Source: Halobacteriales archaeon SW_5_70_135
GTDB lineage: Archaea; Halobacteriota; Halobacteria; Halobacteriales; SW-7-71-33
Length of the DNA: 45,764 nucleotides
Direction: 5' to 3'
Assembly (NCBI GenBank): GCA_003022865.1
Contig: PXSK01000038.1
Span: 1 to 45,764, forward strand
The notes beneath the pieces are model-generated. The model did no database searches. It saw only the letters and a list, made by a program, of their open reading frames with translations, and was not told the DNA's origin. Positions 24,450 through 32,749 of the stretch are shown here, in pieces (within the stretch, counting starts at the first letter, position 1; each line of letters opens with the position of its first letter). The position numbers were made by a program, and so were the translations under genes.

Positions 24450-26350
24450 GCGAGGACCGTTCCCCGGACGCCGCGCCCGATCCCGACCTCGACCCCGACC
24501 CCGGCGACAGTCCCAACCTCGCGACGCTGTGGGGGCGGTCCGTCGTCGACGAGCTCGCCCGGCTGGACGTGCCGGTGGTGTACGCGCCCGGCAGCCGGTC
24601 GACGCCGCTCGTGGTCGCCGCCTGCCGGCACCCGGACGTGCGGACGTACCGTCATCTCGACGAGCGCTCGGCCGGCTTCTTCGCGCTCGGCCGGGGACGA
24701 CACGCCGGGCGGCCGGCGGCGGTCGTCACCACCTCCGGGACGGCGACGGCGAACCTCCATCCGGCGGTGATGGAGGCCGACCGCGCCCGCGTGCCGCTGC
24801 TGCTGCTGACGGCCGACCGTCCCGCCGACCTGCGGGACTCCGGGGCGAACCAGACCGCCGACCAGGAGAAGCTGTACGGCGACGCCGTCCGGTGGTACCG
24901 CGACCTGCCGGGGCCGGCGCCGCACGAGCGGGCGCTGCGACGCCTACGCACCGACGCCGCCCGCGCCGTCGGGACGGCCGCCGGCGACGGGAACCCCCCC
25001 GGACCGGTCCAGCTCAACGTCCCGTTCCGAAAGCCGCTCGAACCGCTGCCGCCGGCGGAGATACCCGAGGGCGCACCCCACGACGCGGTGCCGGAGGCGC
25101 TGCTCGCGGGCGCTGAGGCGGCCGTCGCGGGACGGGCGGAGGGCGCGCCGTTCGTCCGCTGGTGGTCGGGCGAGCCCAGCCCGGGCGAGCGGGCGGTCGC
25201 GGACCTCGCGAGCGCCGTCGAGGCGACCGATCGGGGGCTGATCGTCGTCGGGCCGGCCGACGCGCCGCCGCTCTCCGGCGAGCGGGTCGCGGCGCTGTCG
25301 GCCGCGACGGGCTTTCCGCTGCTGGCGGACCCGCTGTCGAACCTGCGGTACTCCGAGTGCGTGGAGCGGGCGCCGGTCTGTGGCGGCTACGACGCGTACC
25401 TCGACCCGCGGGTGACGGCGGCGTGGCCCGACCCCGACCTGGTGGTCGGCGTCGGCGCCTCGCCCACCTCGAAGCCGCTCCGGAGGTACCTCGCCCGCGT
25501 CGACGCCCGGCGCGTACAGGTCGACCCCGCCGGCGGCTGGCGCGAGGCCACGTTCACGAGCACCGACCAGGTCGTCGCCACACCCTTGGCGCTGGCCGAC
25601 GCCGTTCTCGACCGGCTCTCCGTCGACGAGACGCGGACCGAGTGGACGGAGCGCTGGCTGGCCGCCGAGACCGCCCACCGCGAGACGCTGGCGGCCGCCC
25701 GCGACGGCGAGATCGCCGTCAAGGTCGACGGCGAGCGGGTCACGCCGGCGGGAGACGACGTGGAGGGAGTGGCTCTGGCGACCGCGGTCGAGAGCGCGCC
25801 GGCGGGGACGACCCTGTTCGTCTCGAACAGCACGCCGGTCCGCGACCTCGACCGGTTCGTCCCGCCGGACGAGCGACCGCTGGCCGTCCACGGCAACCGC
25901 GGCGTCTCCGGCATCGACGGGATCACCTCGACGGCCGCCGGCGCGACGGCGGCCGGCGACGCGCCCGGTCTGCTCGTCACGGGCGATCTGGCGTGGCTGC
26001 ACGACACGAACGGCCAGCTCGCCCTGCGCGACTACGACGTCGACCTGACGGCAATCGTCATCGAGAACGACGGCGGCGGCATCTTCCACGGGCTGCCCGT
26101 CGAGCAGGTCGAGCCGCCGTTCACCGAGGCCTTTCGCACGCCCCACGGGCTCGACTTCTCGGGGACGGCAGAGACCTTCGAGCTCGACTACCGCGCCGTC
26201 GAGCCGGCCGCGCTCGGCGAAACTTGCCGCGAGGCGGTGGGCAACGGCGAGCCGACGGTGCTCACCGTCGAGTTCGACGCCCGCCGGAGCCACCGGGTGC
26301 GGGAGGCCGTCGTCGACCGCACCGTGACGCGGGTCAGGTCGGACGGGTGA
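24446..26350 (+). CDS. menD: SEPHCHC synthase MenD (634 aa)
   Basis: Thiamine-diphosphate enzyme that joins isochorismate and 2-oxoglutarate. Landmarks: PGSRSTPL (substrate Arg), TSGTATANLHPAVMEA (activating Glu), LTADRPADLRDSGANQTADQ, GNRGVSGIDG and the ThDP/Mg motif GDLAWLHDTNGQL...IENDGGGIF. The N-terminal ~25 residues are an acidic Asp/Pro extension. ATGA overlap with menF indicates coupling. The downstream 84 bases carry nothing recognisable before the menB promoter. Confidence 0.94.
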   Translation: MSEDRSPDAAPDPDLDPDPGDSPNLATLWGRSVVDELARLDVPVVYAPGSRSTPLVVAACRHPDVRTYRHLDERSAGFFALGRGRHAGRPAAVVTTSGTATANLHPAVMEADRARVPLLLLTADRPADLRDSGANQTADQEKLYGDAVRWYRDLPGPAPHERALRRLRTDAARAVGTAAGDGNPPGPVQLNVPFRKPLEPLPPAEIPEGAPHDAVPEALLAGAEAAVAGRAEGAPFVRWWSGEPSPGERAVADLASAVEATDRGLIVVGPADAPPLSGERVAALSAATGFPLLADPLSNLRYSECVERAPVCGGYDAYLDPRVTAAWPDPDLVVGVGASPTSKPLRRYLARVDARRVQVDPAGGWREATFTSTDQVVATPLALADAVLDRLSVDETRTEWTERWLAAETAHRETLAAARDGEIAVKVDGERVTPAGDDVEGVALATAVESAPAGTTLFVSNSTPVRDLDRFVPPDERPLAVHGNRGVSGIDGITSTAAGATAAGDAPGLLVTGDLAWLHDTNGQLALRDYDVDLTAIVIENDGGGIFHGLPVEQVEPPFTEAFRTPHGLDFSGTAETFELDYRAVEPAALGETCREAVGNGEPTVLTVEFDARRSHRVREAVVDRTVTRVRSDG

Positions 26351-26461
26351 AGCAGGCGACGACGACGGCATAGCCGAGCGGCGTCCGGCAGGTGAGCAGG
26401 GCCAGCAGCTCGATCCACGGCGACCGGAGGGGCTTTGCCCCGCGGCGTCCACGTCGGCGAC

Positions 26462-27298
26462 GTGACCGAGGACGAACCGGGGGTGTCGGCGCTGTTCGAC
26501 GCCGACCGCTGGCGGCCGACGGACCTGAACGCCGAGTTCCGGGACGTCACCTACCACCGCGGGACCGACGTGGGCGCGGTGCGGATCGCCCTCGACCGGC
26601 CCGGCGTTCGCAACGCCTTCCGTCCGGGGACAGTCGACGAGCTGTACGTCGCGCTGGACGACGCCCGCGTGCGGGGCGGCTCCGGCTACGAGTACCGCGA
26701 CGACGACGCGGGGGCCGGCGAGGACCGCGAGACGCCCGAGAACGTCGGTCGCCTGCACGTCCTGGAGGTGCAGCGGGCGATCCGCCACCTGCCGAAGCCG
26801 GTCGTGGCGGTCGTGCCGGGGTGGGCCGTCGGCGGCGGCCACAGCCTGCACGTCGTCTGCGACCTCACGGTCGCCAGTCGGGAGCACGCCCGGTTCCTCC
26901 AGACCGACCCCGACGTGGCCAGCTTCGACGGCGGCTTCGGCTCCGCGTACCTCGCCCGCCAGGTGGGTCAGAAGCGTGCCCGCGAGATATTCTTTCTCGG
27001 AGACACGTACGACGCTGAGGAGGCGGTGGCGATGGGAATGGCCAACGCCGCGGTGCCCCACGAGCACCTAGAGGAGCGCGCCCTGGAGTGGGCCGCCGAG
27101 ATCGAAACGAAGAGTCCCACCGCCGTCCGGATGCTGAAGTACGCTTTCAACCTCGCCGACGACGGCATGGTCGGCCAGCAGGTGTTCGCCGGCGAGGCCA
27201 CCCGACTCGCCTACACCACCGACGAGGCACGGGAGGGGCGGGACGCCTTCGTCGAGGACCGCGACCCCGACTTCTCCGAGTTTCCCTGGCACTACTGA
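26462..27298 (+). CDS. menB: 1,4-dihydroxy-2-naphthoyl-CoA synthase MenB, with an internal deletion (278 aa)
   Basis: Crotonase-fold enzyme that cyclises o-succinylbenzoyl-CoA. Conserved MenB parts: RPGVRNAFRPGTVDEL, GWAVGGGHSLHVVCDLT, QTDPDVASFDGGFGS with catalytic Ser154/Asp156, and a C-terminal EGRDAFVEDRDPDFSEFPWHY. Asp149 stands where bicarbonate-dependent enzymes have Gly, so this is the Asp-type (bicarbonate-independent) form. However, ALDDAR (to residue 69) joins directly to VRGGSGYEYRD. The segment expected between them, about 25-33 residues including a core beta strand and the oxyanion-hole motif SGGDQ, is absent without loss of frame. The start GTG 26462 is supported by GCTTTGCC at 26432-26439; TTG 26435 is an in-frame alternative. 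Activity is in doubt. Confidence 0.88.
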   Translation: MTEDEPGVSALFDADRWRPTDLNAEFRDVTYHRGTDVGAVRIALDRPGVRNAFRPGTVDELYVALDDARVRGGSGYEYRDDDAGAGEDRETPENVGRLHVLEVQRAIRHLPKPVVAVVPGWAVGGGHSLHVVCDLTVASREHARFLQTDPDVASFDGGFGSAYLARQVGQKRAREIFFLGDTYDAEEAVAMGMANAAVPHEHLEERALEWAAEIETKSPTAVRMLKYAFNLADDGMVGQQVFAGEATRLAYTTDEAREGRDAFVEDRDPDFSEFPWHY

Positions 27299-27354
27299 CC
27301 GGCGACCGCGGCGGGCACCGACAGCGGGAAGTCCGCGCCCGACCGTCAGGAGGT

Positions 27355-27588
27355 ATGGACCTGCGAGCGCCGCTCGGCCTCGGCGGCGACCACTACCTGA
27401 CCGGCGTGAGCGTCGGGCCGGTGGAGGACGGCCGCGTCCACGACTGTGCCGGCTGTGACGGGCGCGTCCGCCGCGACCGCGTGCACCTGAGCGCGACGGT
27501 CCGCAGTGACGCCGGCGACCGGACGGCGGTGTACCACTACTGTTCGGACGACTGCCTGCGGGCGTGGCTGGCCGTCGCCGCGGACTGA
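27355..27588 (+). CDS. Small zinc-finger-like protein within the men cluster (77 aa)
   Basis: Reads MDLRAPLGLGGDHYLTG, then HDCAGCDGRVRRDRVHL, and near the end YHYCSDDCLRAWLAVAAD. The two Cys pairs (CxxC and CxxxC) about 35 residues apart, with an aromatic/Leu-rich last helix, suggest a treble-clef or TRASH/MYM-type zinc site. An AGGAGGT stretch directly abuts the ATG, probably too close to act as a ribosome-binding site. It sits between menB and menA on the same strand. I do not know its function or whether it contributes to menaquinone synthesis. Confidence 0.72.
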   Translation: MDLRAPLGLGGDHYLTGVSVGPVEDGRVHDCAGCDGRVRRDRVHLSATVRSDAGDRTAVYHYCSDDCLRAWLAVAAD

Positions 27589-27658
27589 CGCCGGACCGCG
27601 GCCGGAGGGGTGGCCGATCCGCGTTGCTTACCAGCCTCGGGAGGCAAGTACGGGCGAG

Positions 27659-28588
27659 ATGGCCGCGGAGGTGTCGCGCACACGCGCCTGGCTGATGGCC
27701 GCCCGCCCGCAGACGCTGCCGGCGGCCGCCGCGCCGGTCGTCGTCGGCACCGGTCTCGCCGTCCACGACGGCGTCGTTGCCCCGCTGCCGGCGGTGGCGG
27801 CACTACTGGGTGCGCTGCTCATTCAGGTGGGGACGAACCTCGCCAACGACTACTTCGACGCCGTCAAGGGCGCCGACACCGACGACAGTGAGGGGTTCAC
27901 GCGGGTCACGCAGGCCGGACTGATCCGGCCCGGGCGGGTGCGTACCGCGACCGCCGCCGTCTTCGGCCTGGCGGTGCTCGTCGGCTCCTATCTGGTGTAC
28001 GTCGGCGGCGTGCCAATCCTCGTCGTCGGTCTCGCGTCGATCGCCAGCGGCGTCGCCTACACCGGCGGGCCCTACCCGCTCGGCTACCACGGTCTGGGCG
28101 ACCTGTTCGTGTTCGTCTTCTTCGGTCTCGTCGCCGTCACCGGCACCTACTACGTCCAGGCGGTGACTGCCGTCGCCGGACCGCTGCCGCTCGGACCGCC
28201 GACCGGGACGGTGACGGCGACGGCGGTGGTCACCTCGCTGCCGATGGCGACGCTGTCGACGGCGATCCTCGTCGTCAACAACGTCCGCGACCTCGAAACC
28301 GACCGCGAGGCCGGCAAGCGCACGCTGGCGGTGCGGTTCGGCTACCGAGTCAGCCGCGCCGAGTATCTCGCCTGCCTGCTCGTCGCCTACGCCGTGCCGG
28401 TCGCGCTCTCTCTCTCCGGGTTCGACCCGACCGTGCTCCTGCCGCTCGCCACCGCGCCGTACGCCGCCGTCGTCGCCCGGACCGTCCGGGTCGAGCGCGG
28501 CGGCGAGGCGCTGAACACCGCACTGGAGCGGACGGGACGACTGCTCGCGGCCTTCGCCGCCCTGTTCGCGCTGGGGCTGGTGGTCTGA
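27659..28588 (+). CDS. menA: 1,4-dihydroxy-2-naphthoate polyprenyltransferase MenA (309 aa)
   Basis: UbiA-family integral membrane prenyltransferase that attaches the polyprenyl tail to DHNA. The N-terminus LMAARPQTLPAAAAPVVVGT is typical of MenA. The first Asp-rich motif is NLANDYFDAVKGAD (~58-71) and the second is NNVRDLETDREAGKRTLAVR (~200-219), both binding Mg-pyrophosphate. About eight hydrophobic helices are visible. A GCTTACCA box 26-33 bases before ATG 27659 may give it its own promoter. Its stop overlaps the menC start by one base. Confidence 0.94.
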   Translation: MAAEVSRTRAWLMAARPQTLPAAAAPVVVGTGLAVHDGVVAPLPAVAALLGALLIQVGTNLANDYFDAVKGADTDDSEGFTRVTQAGLIRPGRVRTATAAVFGLAVLVGSYLVYVGGVPILVVGLASIASGVAYTGGPYPLGYHGLGDLFVFVFFGLVAVTGTYYVQAVTAVAGPLPLGPPTGTVTATAVVTSLPMATLSTAILVVNNVRDLETDREAGKRTLAVRFGYRVSRAEYLACLLVAYAVPVALSLSGFDPTVLLPLATAPYAAVVARTVRVERGGEALNTALERTGRLLAAFAALFALGLVV

Positions 28589-29715
28589 TGGCCCCGTACC
28601 GCGTCGACCGCCGTCCGTTCGCCGTCGACCTGGCGCGGCCGCTGTCGACCGCCGCCGGAACGATCGACCGCCGCGAGGGCTGGCTCGTCCGCGTGCGGAC
28701 GACGGGCGCGGAGGACGACCCGACCGGCGTGGGCGAGGCGACGCCGCTGCCGGGGTGGACGGAGTCGACGGCGACCTGTCGCGAGACGCTGCGTGCCCGC
28801 GCCGGAGACGCGCTCGCCGAGTCGAGGCGGGACCTCCTCACCGGCGTCGACGGCCCGGCGGCCCGACACGGACTGGCGCTCGCACTCGCGGACCTGGCGG
28901 CACGCCGCGACGGCCGACCGCTGTGGGCGCAGATACTCGACTGCGACGACGGCGGCGACGGTGATGACCGCGGCGAGCGGACGGTCCGGGCCAACGCGAC
29001 CGTCGGCGACGCTCCGCCCGGGGCGACAGTCGACCGGGCGCGCGAGGCGGTCGAGCGGGGCTTCGACTGCCTGAAGCTGAAGGTCGGCGCCCGGTCGGTC
29101 GAGGCAGACCTGGAGCGGCTGGCGGCGGTCCGCGACGCCGTGGGCGACGGCGTGCGGCTGCGGGCCGACGCCAACGCCGCCTGGGACTGCCCGGTCGCGG
29201 AGCGGGCGTTCGACGGCGTCGCGGAGCGGGCACTCGACCTGGAGTACGTCGAACAGCCGCTCGACGCCACGGCCCTGGCGGGACACGCGGCACTGCGCGA
29301 GCGGGAGCGACGGCGAGCGGGCGGCGGAACGGACGTCGCGCTCGACGAGTCCCTCGCCGAGGTCGCCGTCGACCGGGTGCTGGCGGCGGACGCGGCCGAC
29401 GCGGTCGTGCTGAAGCCGATGGCGCTGGGCGGCCCGGACCGGGCGCTGGCGGCCGCGCGGGCCGCTCACGAGACCGGCGTCCGGGCGGTCGTGACGACGA
29501 CGGTCGACGCCGTCGTCGCGCGGACGGCCGCGACACACGTCGCCGCGGCCGTCGACGCCGTCGACCCGCGTTCGGGGGCGAGCGCTCACGGGCTGGCGAC
29601 CGCCGACGCGCTCGCCGCCGACCTCGGCCCCGACCCCGCGCCGGTCGAGACCGGGCGGGTCCGTCTCGCGACGGCGTCGGGCACCGGCGTCGACCCGGAG
29701 GTGTTCGAGGAGTGA
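28588..29715 (+). CDS. menC: o-Succinylbenzoate synthase MenC (375 aa)
   Basis: Enolase-superfamily dehydratase that makes o-succinylbenzoate from SHCHC. Features in order: LKLKVGARS (catalytic KxK), RADANAAWD (metal Asp), EYVEQPLD (metal Glu), ALDESLAE (metal Asp) and VLKPMALGG (second catalytic Lys). The N-terminal capping domain has GWLVRVRTTG and GVGEATPLPGW. Length is somewhat above bacterial MenC owing to acidic insertions. Coupled to menA (one-base overlap) and to menE (GTGA overlap). Confidence 0.92.
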   Translation: MAPYRVDRRPFAVDLARPLSTAAGTIDRREGWLVRVRTTGAEDDPTGVGEATPLPGWTESTATCRETLRARAGDALAESRRDLLTGVDGPAARHGLALALADLAARRDGRPLWAQILDCDDGGDGDDRGERTVRANATVGDAPPGATVDRAREAVERGFDCLKLKVGARSVEADLERLAAVRDAVGDGVRLRADANAAWDCPVAERAFDGVAERALDLEYVEQPLDATALAGHAALRERERRRAGGGTDVALDESLAEVAVDRVLAADAADAVVLKPMALGGPDRALAAARAAHETGVRAVVTTTVDAVVARTAATHVAAAVDAVDPRSGASAHGLATADALAADLGPDPAPVETGRVRLATASGTGVDPEVFEE

Positions 29716-31400
29716 GCGACGAGCGCGACGAGCGGGGAGGACACCGCGGGGACGTCGACGCCTGGCGGTTCGTCGACTGGGTGGCCCGCCGGGGGCGTCG
29801 CTCGCCGGAGACGACGGCGGTGGTCGACGCCCGGAGCGGAGGGCGACTGACCTACGCGGCTCTCGACCGCGCCGTCGAGCGCACGGCGGGTCGACTCGCC
29901 GCGCTCGGGGTCGGCGAGGGCGACCACCTGGGGGCGGTCGTCGGGACGCGGCTCGCGGCCGCCCGGGTCGTCCACGCGGCGGCCCGACTGGGGGCGACGC
30001 TCGTGCCGGTCGACCCGCGCGGCGGGGCGGCGGCGGTCCGTGAGCGGCTGGACCGCGCCGACGCGACCGCCGTCGTCTGCGAACGCCCCACCGAGCCGGT
30101 CGCCGTCGACGCCCTCGGCGACGGCCGCCCGCCGCTCGTATCGGTGGACGAGACCGGGGAGTCGGTGCGGGCACTCTCGGGCGTCGAGCCGGCGCCGGTG
30201 ACGCCCGCGACGTGGGGGCTCGACGACCGGCTGCTGGTGCTGTACACCTCCGGAACGACCGGCGACCCGAAGCCCGTGACCCTCACTGCCGGCAACGTCC
30301 TCGCCAGCGCGACGGGGTCGGCGCTGCGGCTCGGGGTCGTCCCCGGCGACCGCTGGCTCTGCGAACTGCCCGCCTACCACACGGGCGGGGTCGCGCCGTT
30401 CTACCGCACCGCGATCTACGGGACGACGGCGGTGGTCGTCGAGCGCGAGCGGGCGACGGCGCCGGCCGGGGAGCCGACCGGTCGCGCCGGCTTCGACGCC
30501 GAGCGGACGCTCCGGGCGGCCCACGAGCACGGGGCGACGGGCGTCTCGCTGGTGCCGACGCAGCTACGGCGGCTGCTCGACGCTGCCGACGGCGACGACG
30601 GGCCGGACGCGCTGCCGGAGTCGCTGCGGTTCGTCCTGCTCGGGGGCGGGCCGGTGCCGGACGCCCTGGTGGAGCGCTGCGGGCGACGGGACCTGCCGGT
30701 CCGTCCCACCTACGGGCTGACCGAGACCGCCTCGCAGGTGACGACCGCCCGCCCGGACGAGGCGACGGCCCACGTCGGCACCGTCGGGCGACCGCTCGCG
30801 GTCACCGACGTGCTGGTGGCCCGCGAGGTCGAGGCCGGCGACGAGTCGGCGGGCGAAGGACCGCCGGGCTACCGGCCGTGTGAGCCCGGCACGGAGGGCG
30901 AGATACTCGTCCGGGGGCCGACGGTGACGCCGGGCTACTACGGCAACGCCGAGCGGACGGCGGCGGCGTTCGCGGGCGAGTGGCTCCGGACGGGCGACCG
31001 CGGCCGGCTGGTCGACGGGCGACTGTACGTCGCCGGCCGCCGCGGGGACCGCATCGTCACCGGCGGCGAGAACGTCGACCCCGAGACGGTCGCCGACGCG
31101 GTCCGGGCCGCCGACGGCGCCCGGTCGGTCGCGGTCGTCGGCGTCCCCGACGGGGAGTGGGGCGAGCGCGTCGCCGCCCTGGTCGTCCGTGACGGCGACG
31201 ACGCGATGACCCACGAGGACGCCCTCGCCGCGTGTCGTGCCCGCCTGCCCGACCACGCGGTGCCGCGGACGGTCCGGTTCGTGGACGGCCTCCCGCGGAC
31301 GACCTCGGGGACCGTCGACCGCGAGGCGGCGCGGGCGTTGCTGGCCGGCGACGGTGACGACGCGGACGACGACTCGGCCGCCGAGCGACCGGACGGGTGA
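29712..31400 (+). CDS. menE: o-Succinylbenzoate-CoA ligase MenE (562 aa)
   Basis: AMP-forming acyl-CoA ligase that makes OSB-CoA, the MenB substrate. The P-loop LYTSGTTGDPKPVTLT lies near 177-192, then PTYGLTETASQVT, YYGNAERTAAAF, RTGDRGRLVDGRLYVAGRRGDRIVTGGENVDPE. The C-terminal motif reads LPRTTSGTVDREA: residue 534 is Thr where the adenylate-forming family normally has a Lys. The enzyme may rely on another residue for adenylation or be slow. The start is GTG 29712, overlapping the menC stop (GTGA). The last ~15 residues are an acidic tail. Last gene of the men cluster. Confidence 0.93.
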   Translation: MSDERDERGGHRGDVDAWRFVDWVARRGRRSPETTAVVDARSGGRLTYAALDRAVERTAGRLAALGVGEGDHLGAVVGTRLAAARVVHAAARLGATLVPVDPRGGAAAVRERLDRADATAVVCERPTEPVAVDALGDGRPPLVSVDETGESVRALSGVEPAPVTPATWGLDDRLLVLYTSGTTGDPKPVTLTAGNVLASATGSALRLGVVPGDRWLCELPAYHTGGVAPFYRTAIYGTTAVVVERERATAPAGEPTGRAGFDAERTLRAAHEHGATGVSLVPTQLRRLLDAADGDDGPDALPESLRFVLLGGGPVPDALVERCGRRDLPVRPTYGLTETASQVTTARPDEATAHVGTVGRPLAVTDVLVAREVEAGDESAGEGPPGYRPCEPGTEGEILVRGPTVTPGYYGNAERTAAAFAGEWLRTGDRGRLVDGRLYVAGRRGDRIVTGGENVDPETVADAVRAADGARSVAVVGVPDGEWGERVAALVVRDGDDAMTHEDALAACRARLPDHAVPRTVRFVDGLPRTTSGTVDREAARALLAGDGDDADDDSAAERPDG

Positions 31401-31435
31401 GGAGGTTTTAATCGGTCGACCGCGTACCGGCGGGC

Positions 31436-32377
31436 ATGTGCACGCTGACGGTTGCCTGGGGCGTCTTCGAGGACGAGCCGCTGGTGGTCGCGGCCAACCG
31501 CGACGAGGTCCTCGCCCGGCCCTCCACGGGACCGGGGCGCAGCGAGGGCGAACTGACCGCGGTCGCGCCACGGGACGGGGAGGCCGGCGGCACCTGGATC
31601 GGCTACAACGAGCGCGGCCTGTTCGCCGGAGTCACGAACCGCTGGACGGACAGCGAGGACGAACGCAGTGAGCCCTCGGACAGAGCGAGCGGGGCCGGAG
31701 AACCCGCGAGTCGCGAGAGCGAGCACAGCGAGCTCTCGGACGGAGCGAGCGGCGACGACGGAGCCGCGAGCCGCGAGGGCGGGCGCTCCCGCGGCCTGCT
31801 GGTGCGGGACGTCCTCGACCAACCGACGACGAGGCGGGCGGCCGCCCTCGTCGAGCGCGAGGTCGAGCGCCGCGAGTACGCGGGGTTCAACATGCTCGTC
31901 GCGGACGGCTTCGCGGGCGACCCACCCGAGGGGTTCGGCTCGTCGAAGACCGGGAGCGTCGGGACGCTCGACGCCGCCGGAGACCCCGCGGCGGTCTACC
32001 TCGAGTACGACGGCGCTCTGCGCACCCGCACGCTCGAATCCGGCGTCCACGTCGTCGTCAACGTCGGCGCCGACGGCGAGTACGTCTCCCCGCCGGGCCG
32101 GGCGGACGCCGCCCGCCGACAGGCCGCGAACGCCGACCGCCTGCGCGCCCACCTCCGGCCCGAGCCCGGCGAGTCCGCACGGGAGTGGCGCGAGCGGGCT
32201 CGTGCCGCGCTCCGGGACCACGAGTTCGGCGTCTGCGTCCACGACGACGGCTTCGGCACTCGCTCGTCGTCGGTGCTGTCCTTCGGCGAGGATGGCGTCT
32301 CCTACGAGTACGCCGACGGTCCGCCCTGCGAGACCGACTTCGAGCGGGTCGAGACGTCCGTCCGCGGCCGACCGTGA
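31436..32377 (+). CDS. NRDE-family (TANGO2-like) protein with an inserted repeat (313 aa)
   Basis: Starts MCTLTVAWGVFEDEPLVVAANRDE, with Cys2 and the NRDE motif (about 21-24) that define the family. TWIGYNERGLFAGVTNRW and GFNMLVADGF are further family landmarks. Biochemical function is unsettled; eukaryotic relatives are linked to heme/lipid homeostasis. Residues 76-115 are two 20-residue Ser/Glu/Arg-rich units that break the conserved fold between TNRW and RSRGLLVRDVLD, encoded by a 60-bp tandem repeat. A TTTTAATC box at 31406-31413 lies 23-30 bases before ATG 31436, so it has its own leaderless promoter apart from menE. Confidence 0.88.
   Translation: MCTLTVAWGVFEDEPLVVAANRDEVLARPSTGPGRSEGELTAVAPRDGEAGGTWIGYNERGLFAGVTNRWTDSEDERSEPSDRASGAGEPASRESEHSELSDGASGDDGAASREGGRSRGLLVRDVLDQPTTRRAAALVEREVERREYAGFNMLVADGFAGDPPEGFGSSKTGSVGTLDAAGDPAAVYLEYDGALRTRTLESGVHVVVNVGADGEYVSPPGRADAARRQAANADRLRAHLRPEPGESAREWRERARAALRDHEFGVCVHDDGFGTRSSSVLSFGEDGVSYEYADGPPCETDFERVETSVRGRP
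31661..31780 (+). repeat. Two tandem 60-bp units inside the NRDE gene
   Basis: Units 31661-31720 and 31721-31780 align without gaps at most positions; shared blocks include CTCGGAC, GAGCGAGCGG and GCGAGNCGCGAG. They encode 20 residues each (ERSEPSDRASGAGEPASRES and EHSELSDGASGDDGAASREG). The wording resembles GAGCGNAGCGAGC-type palindromic repeats dispersed in haloarchaeal genomes, one of which also appears in the element at 38175-38551. Insertion is in frame. Confidence 0.75.
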
Positions 32378-32501
32378 GTTCAGTCCGGTTTCGCCGCCCG
32401 ACCCGAGCGCGAGCGGACGCGGGTGCTCGGGTCGACCTTCCGACCATGGAGTCGGAGTACGTCCGACGACACGGAAGTTTCCCCAGTATGGATACGTGTG
32501 G

Positions 32502-32633
32502 ATGACGCGAGACGGCGAGGACGCGAGCCCGCGGACCTGTTGCGGCACGCGAGCGGACGACACGACGGGCCGCGGCGGCGGGTACCGGTGTCCGGACGAC
32601 TGTCGGTATGACTGCTGTGACTGCTCGGCGTGA
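32502..32633 (+). CDS. Possible small Cys-rich protein (43 aa)
   Basis: Frame MTRDGEDASPRTCCGTRADD... ending YRCPDDCRYDCCDCSA. It has seven Cys, five of them in the last dozen residues, a density unlikely by chance in this GC-rich DNA. A GAAGTTT box at 32474-32480 lies 22-28 bases upstream, compatible with leaderless expression. The 372-base gap between the NRDE gene and the next certain gene otherwise holds only a small hairpin (GACTCG/CGAGTC, 32657-32674). Existence and function are both uncertain. Confidence 0.35.
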   Translation: MTRDGEDASPRTCCGTRADDTTGRGGGYRCPDDCRYDCCDCSA

Positions 32634-32749
32634 CGGCGCACGGCCGGTAGCGGGGAGACTCGACGCAGCGAGTCATCGACCGCACAAGCTCCGCTCGACG
32701 GATACGTAAGTGCGGGTACGGACGTCCCGTGTGTGGAGGGACCACGGGA

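Noticed and set aside
24944-27067. A 707-codon open frame antisense to menD/menB
   Set aside because: Composition typical of shadow frames; both sense genes are well supported.
32657-32674. Hairpin GACTCG/CGAGTC as a terminator
   Set aside because: Six-bp stem with no following T-tract; archaeal termination usually relies on T-runs, so I cannot support it.
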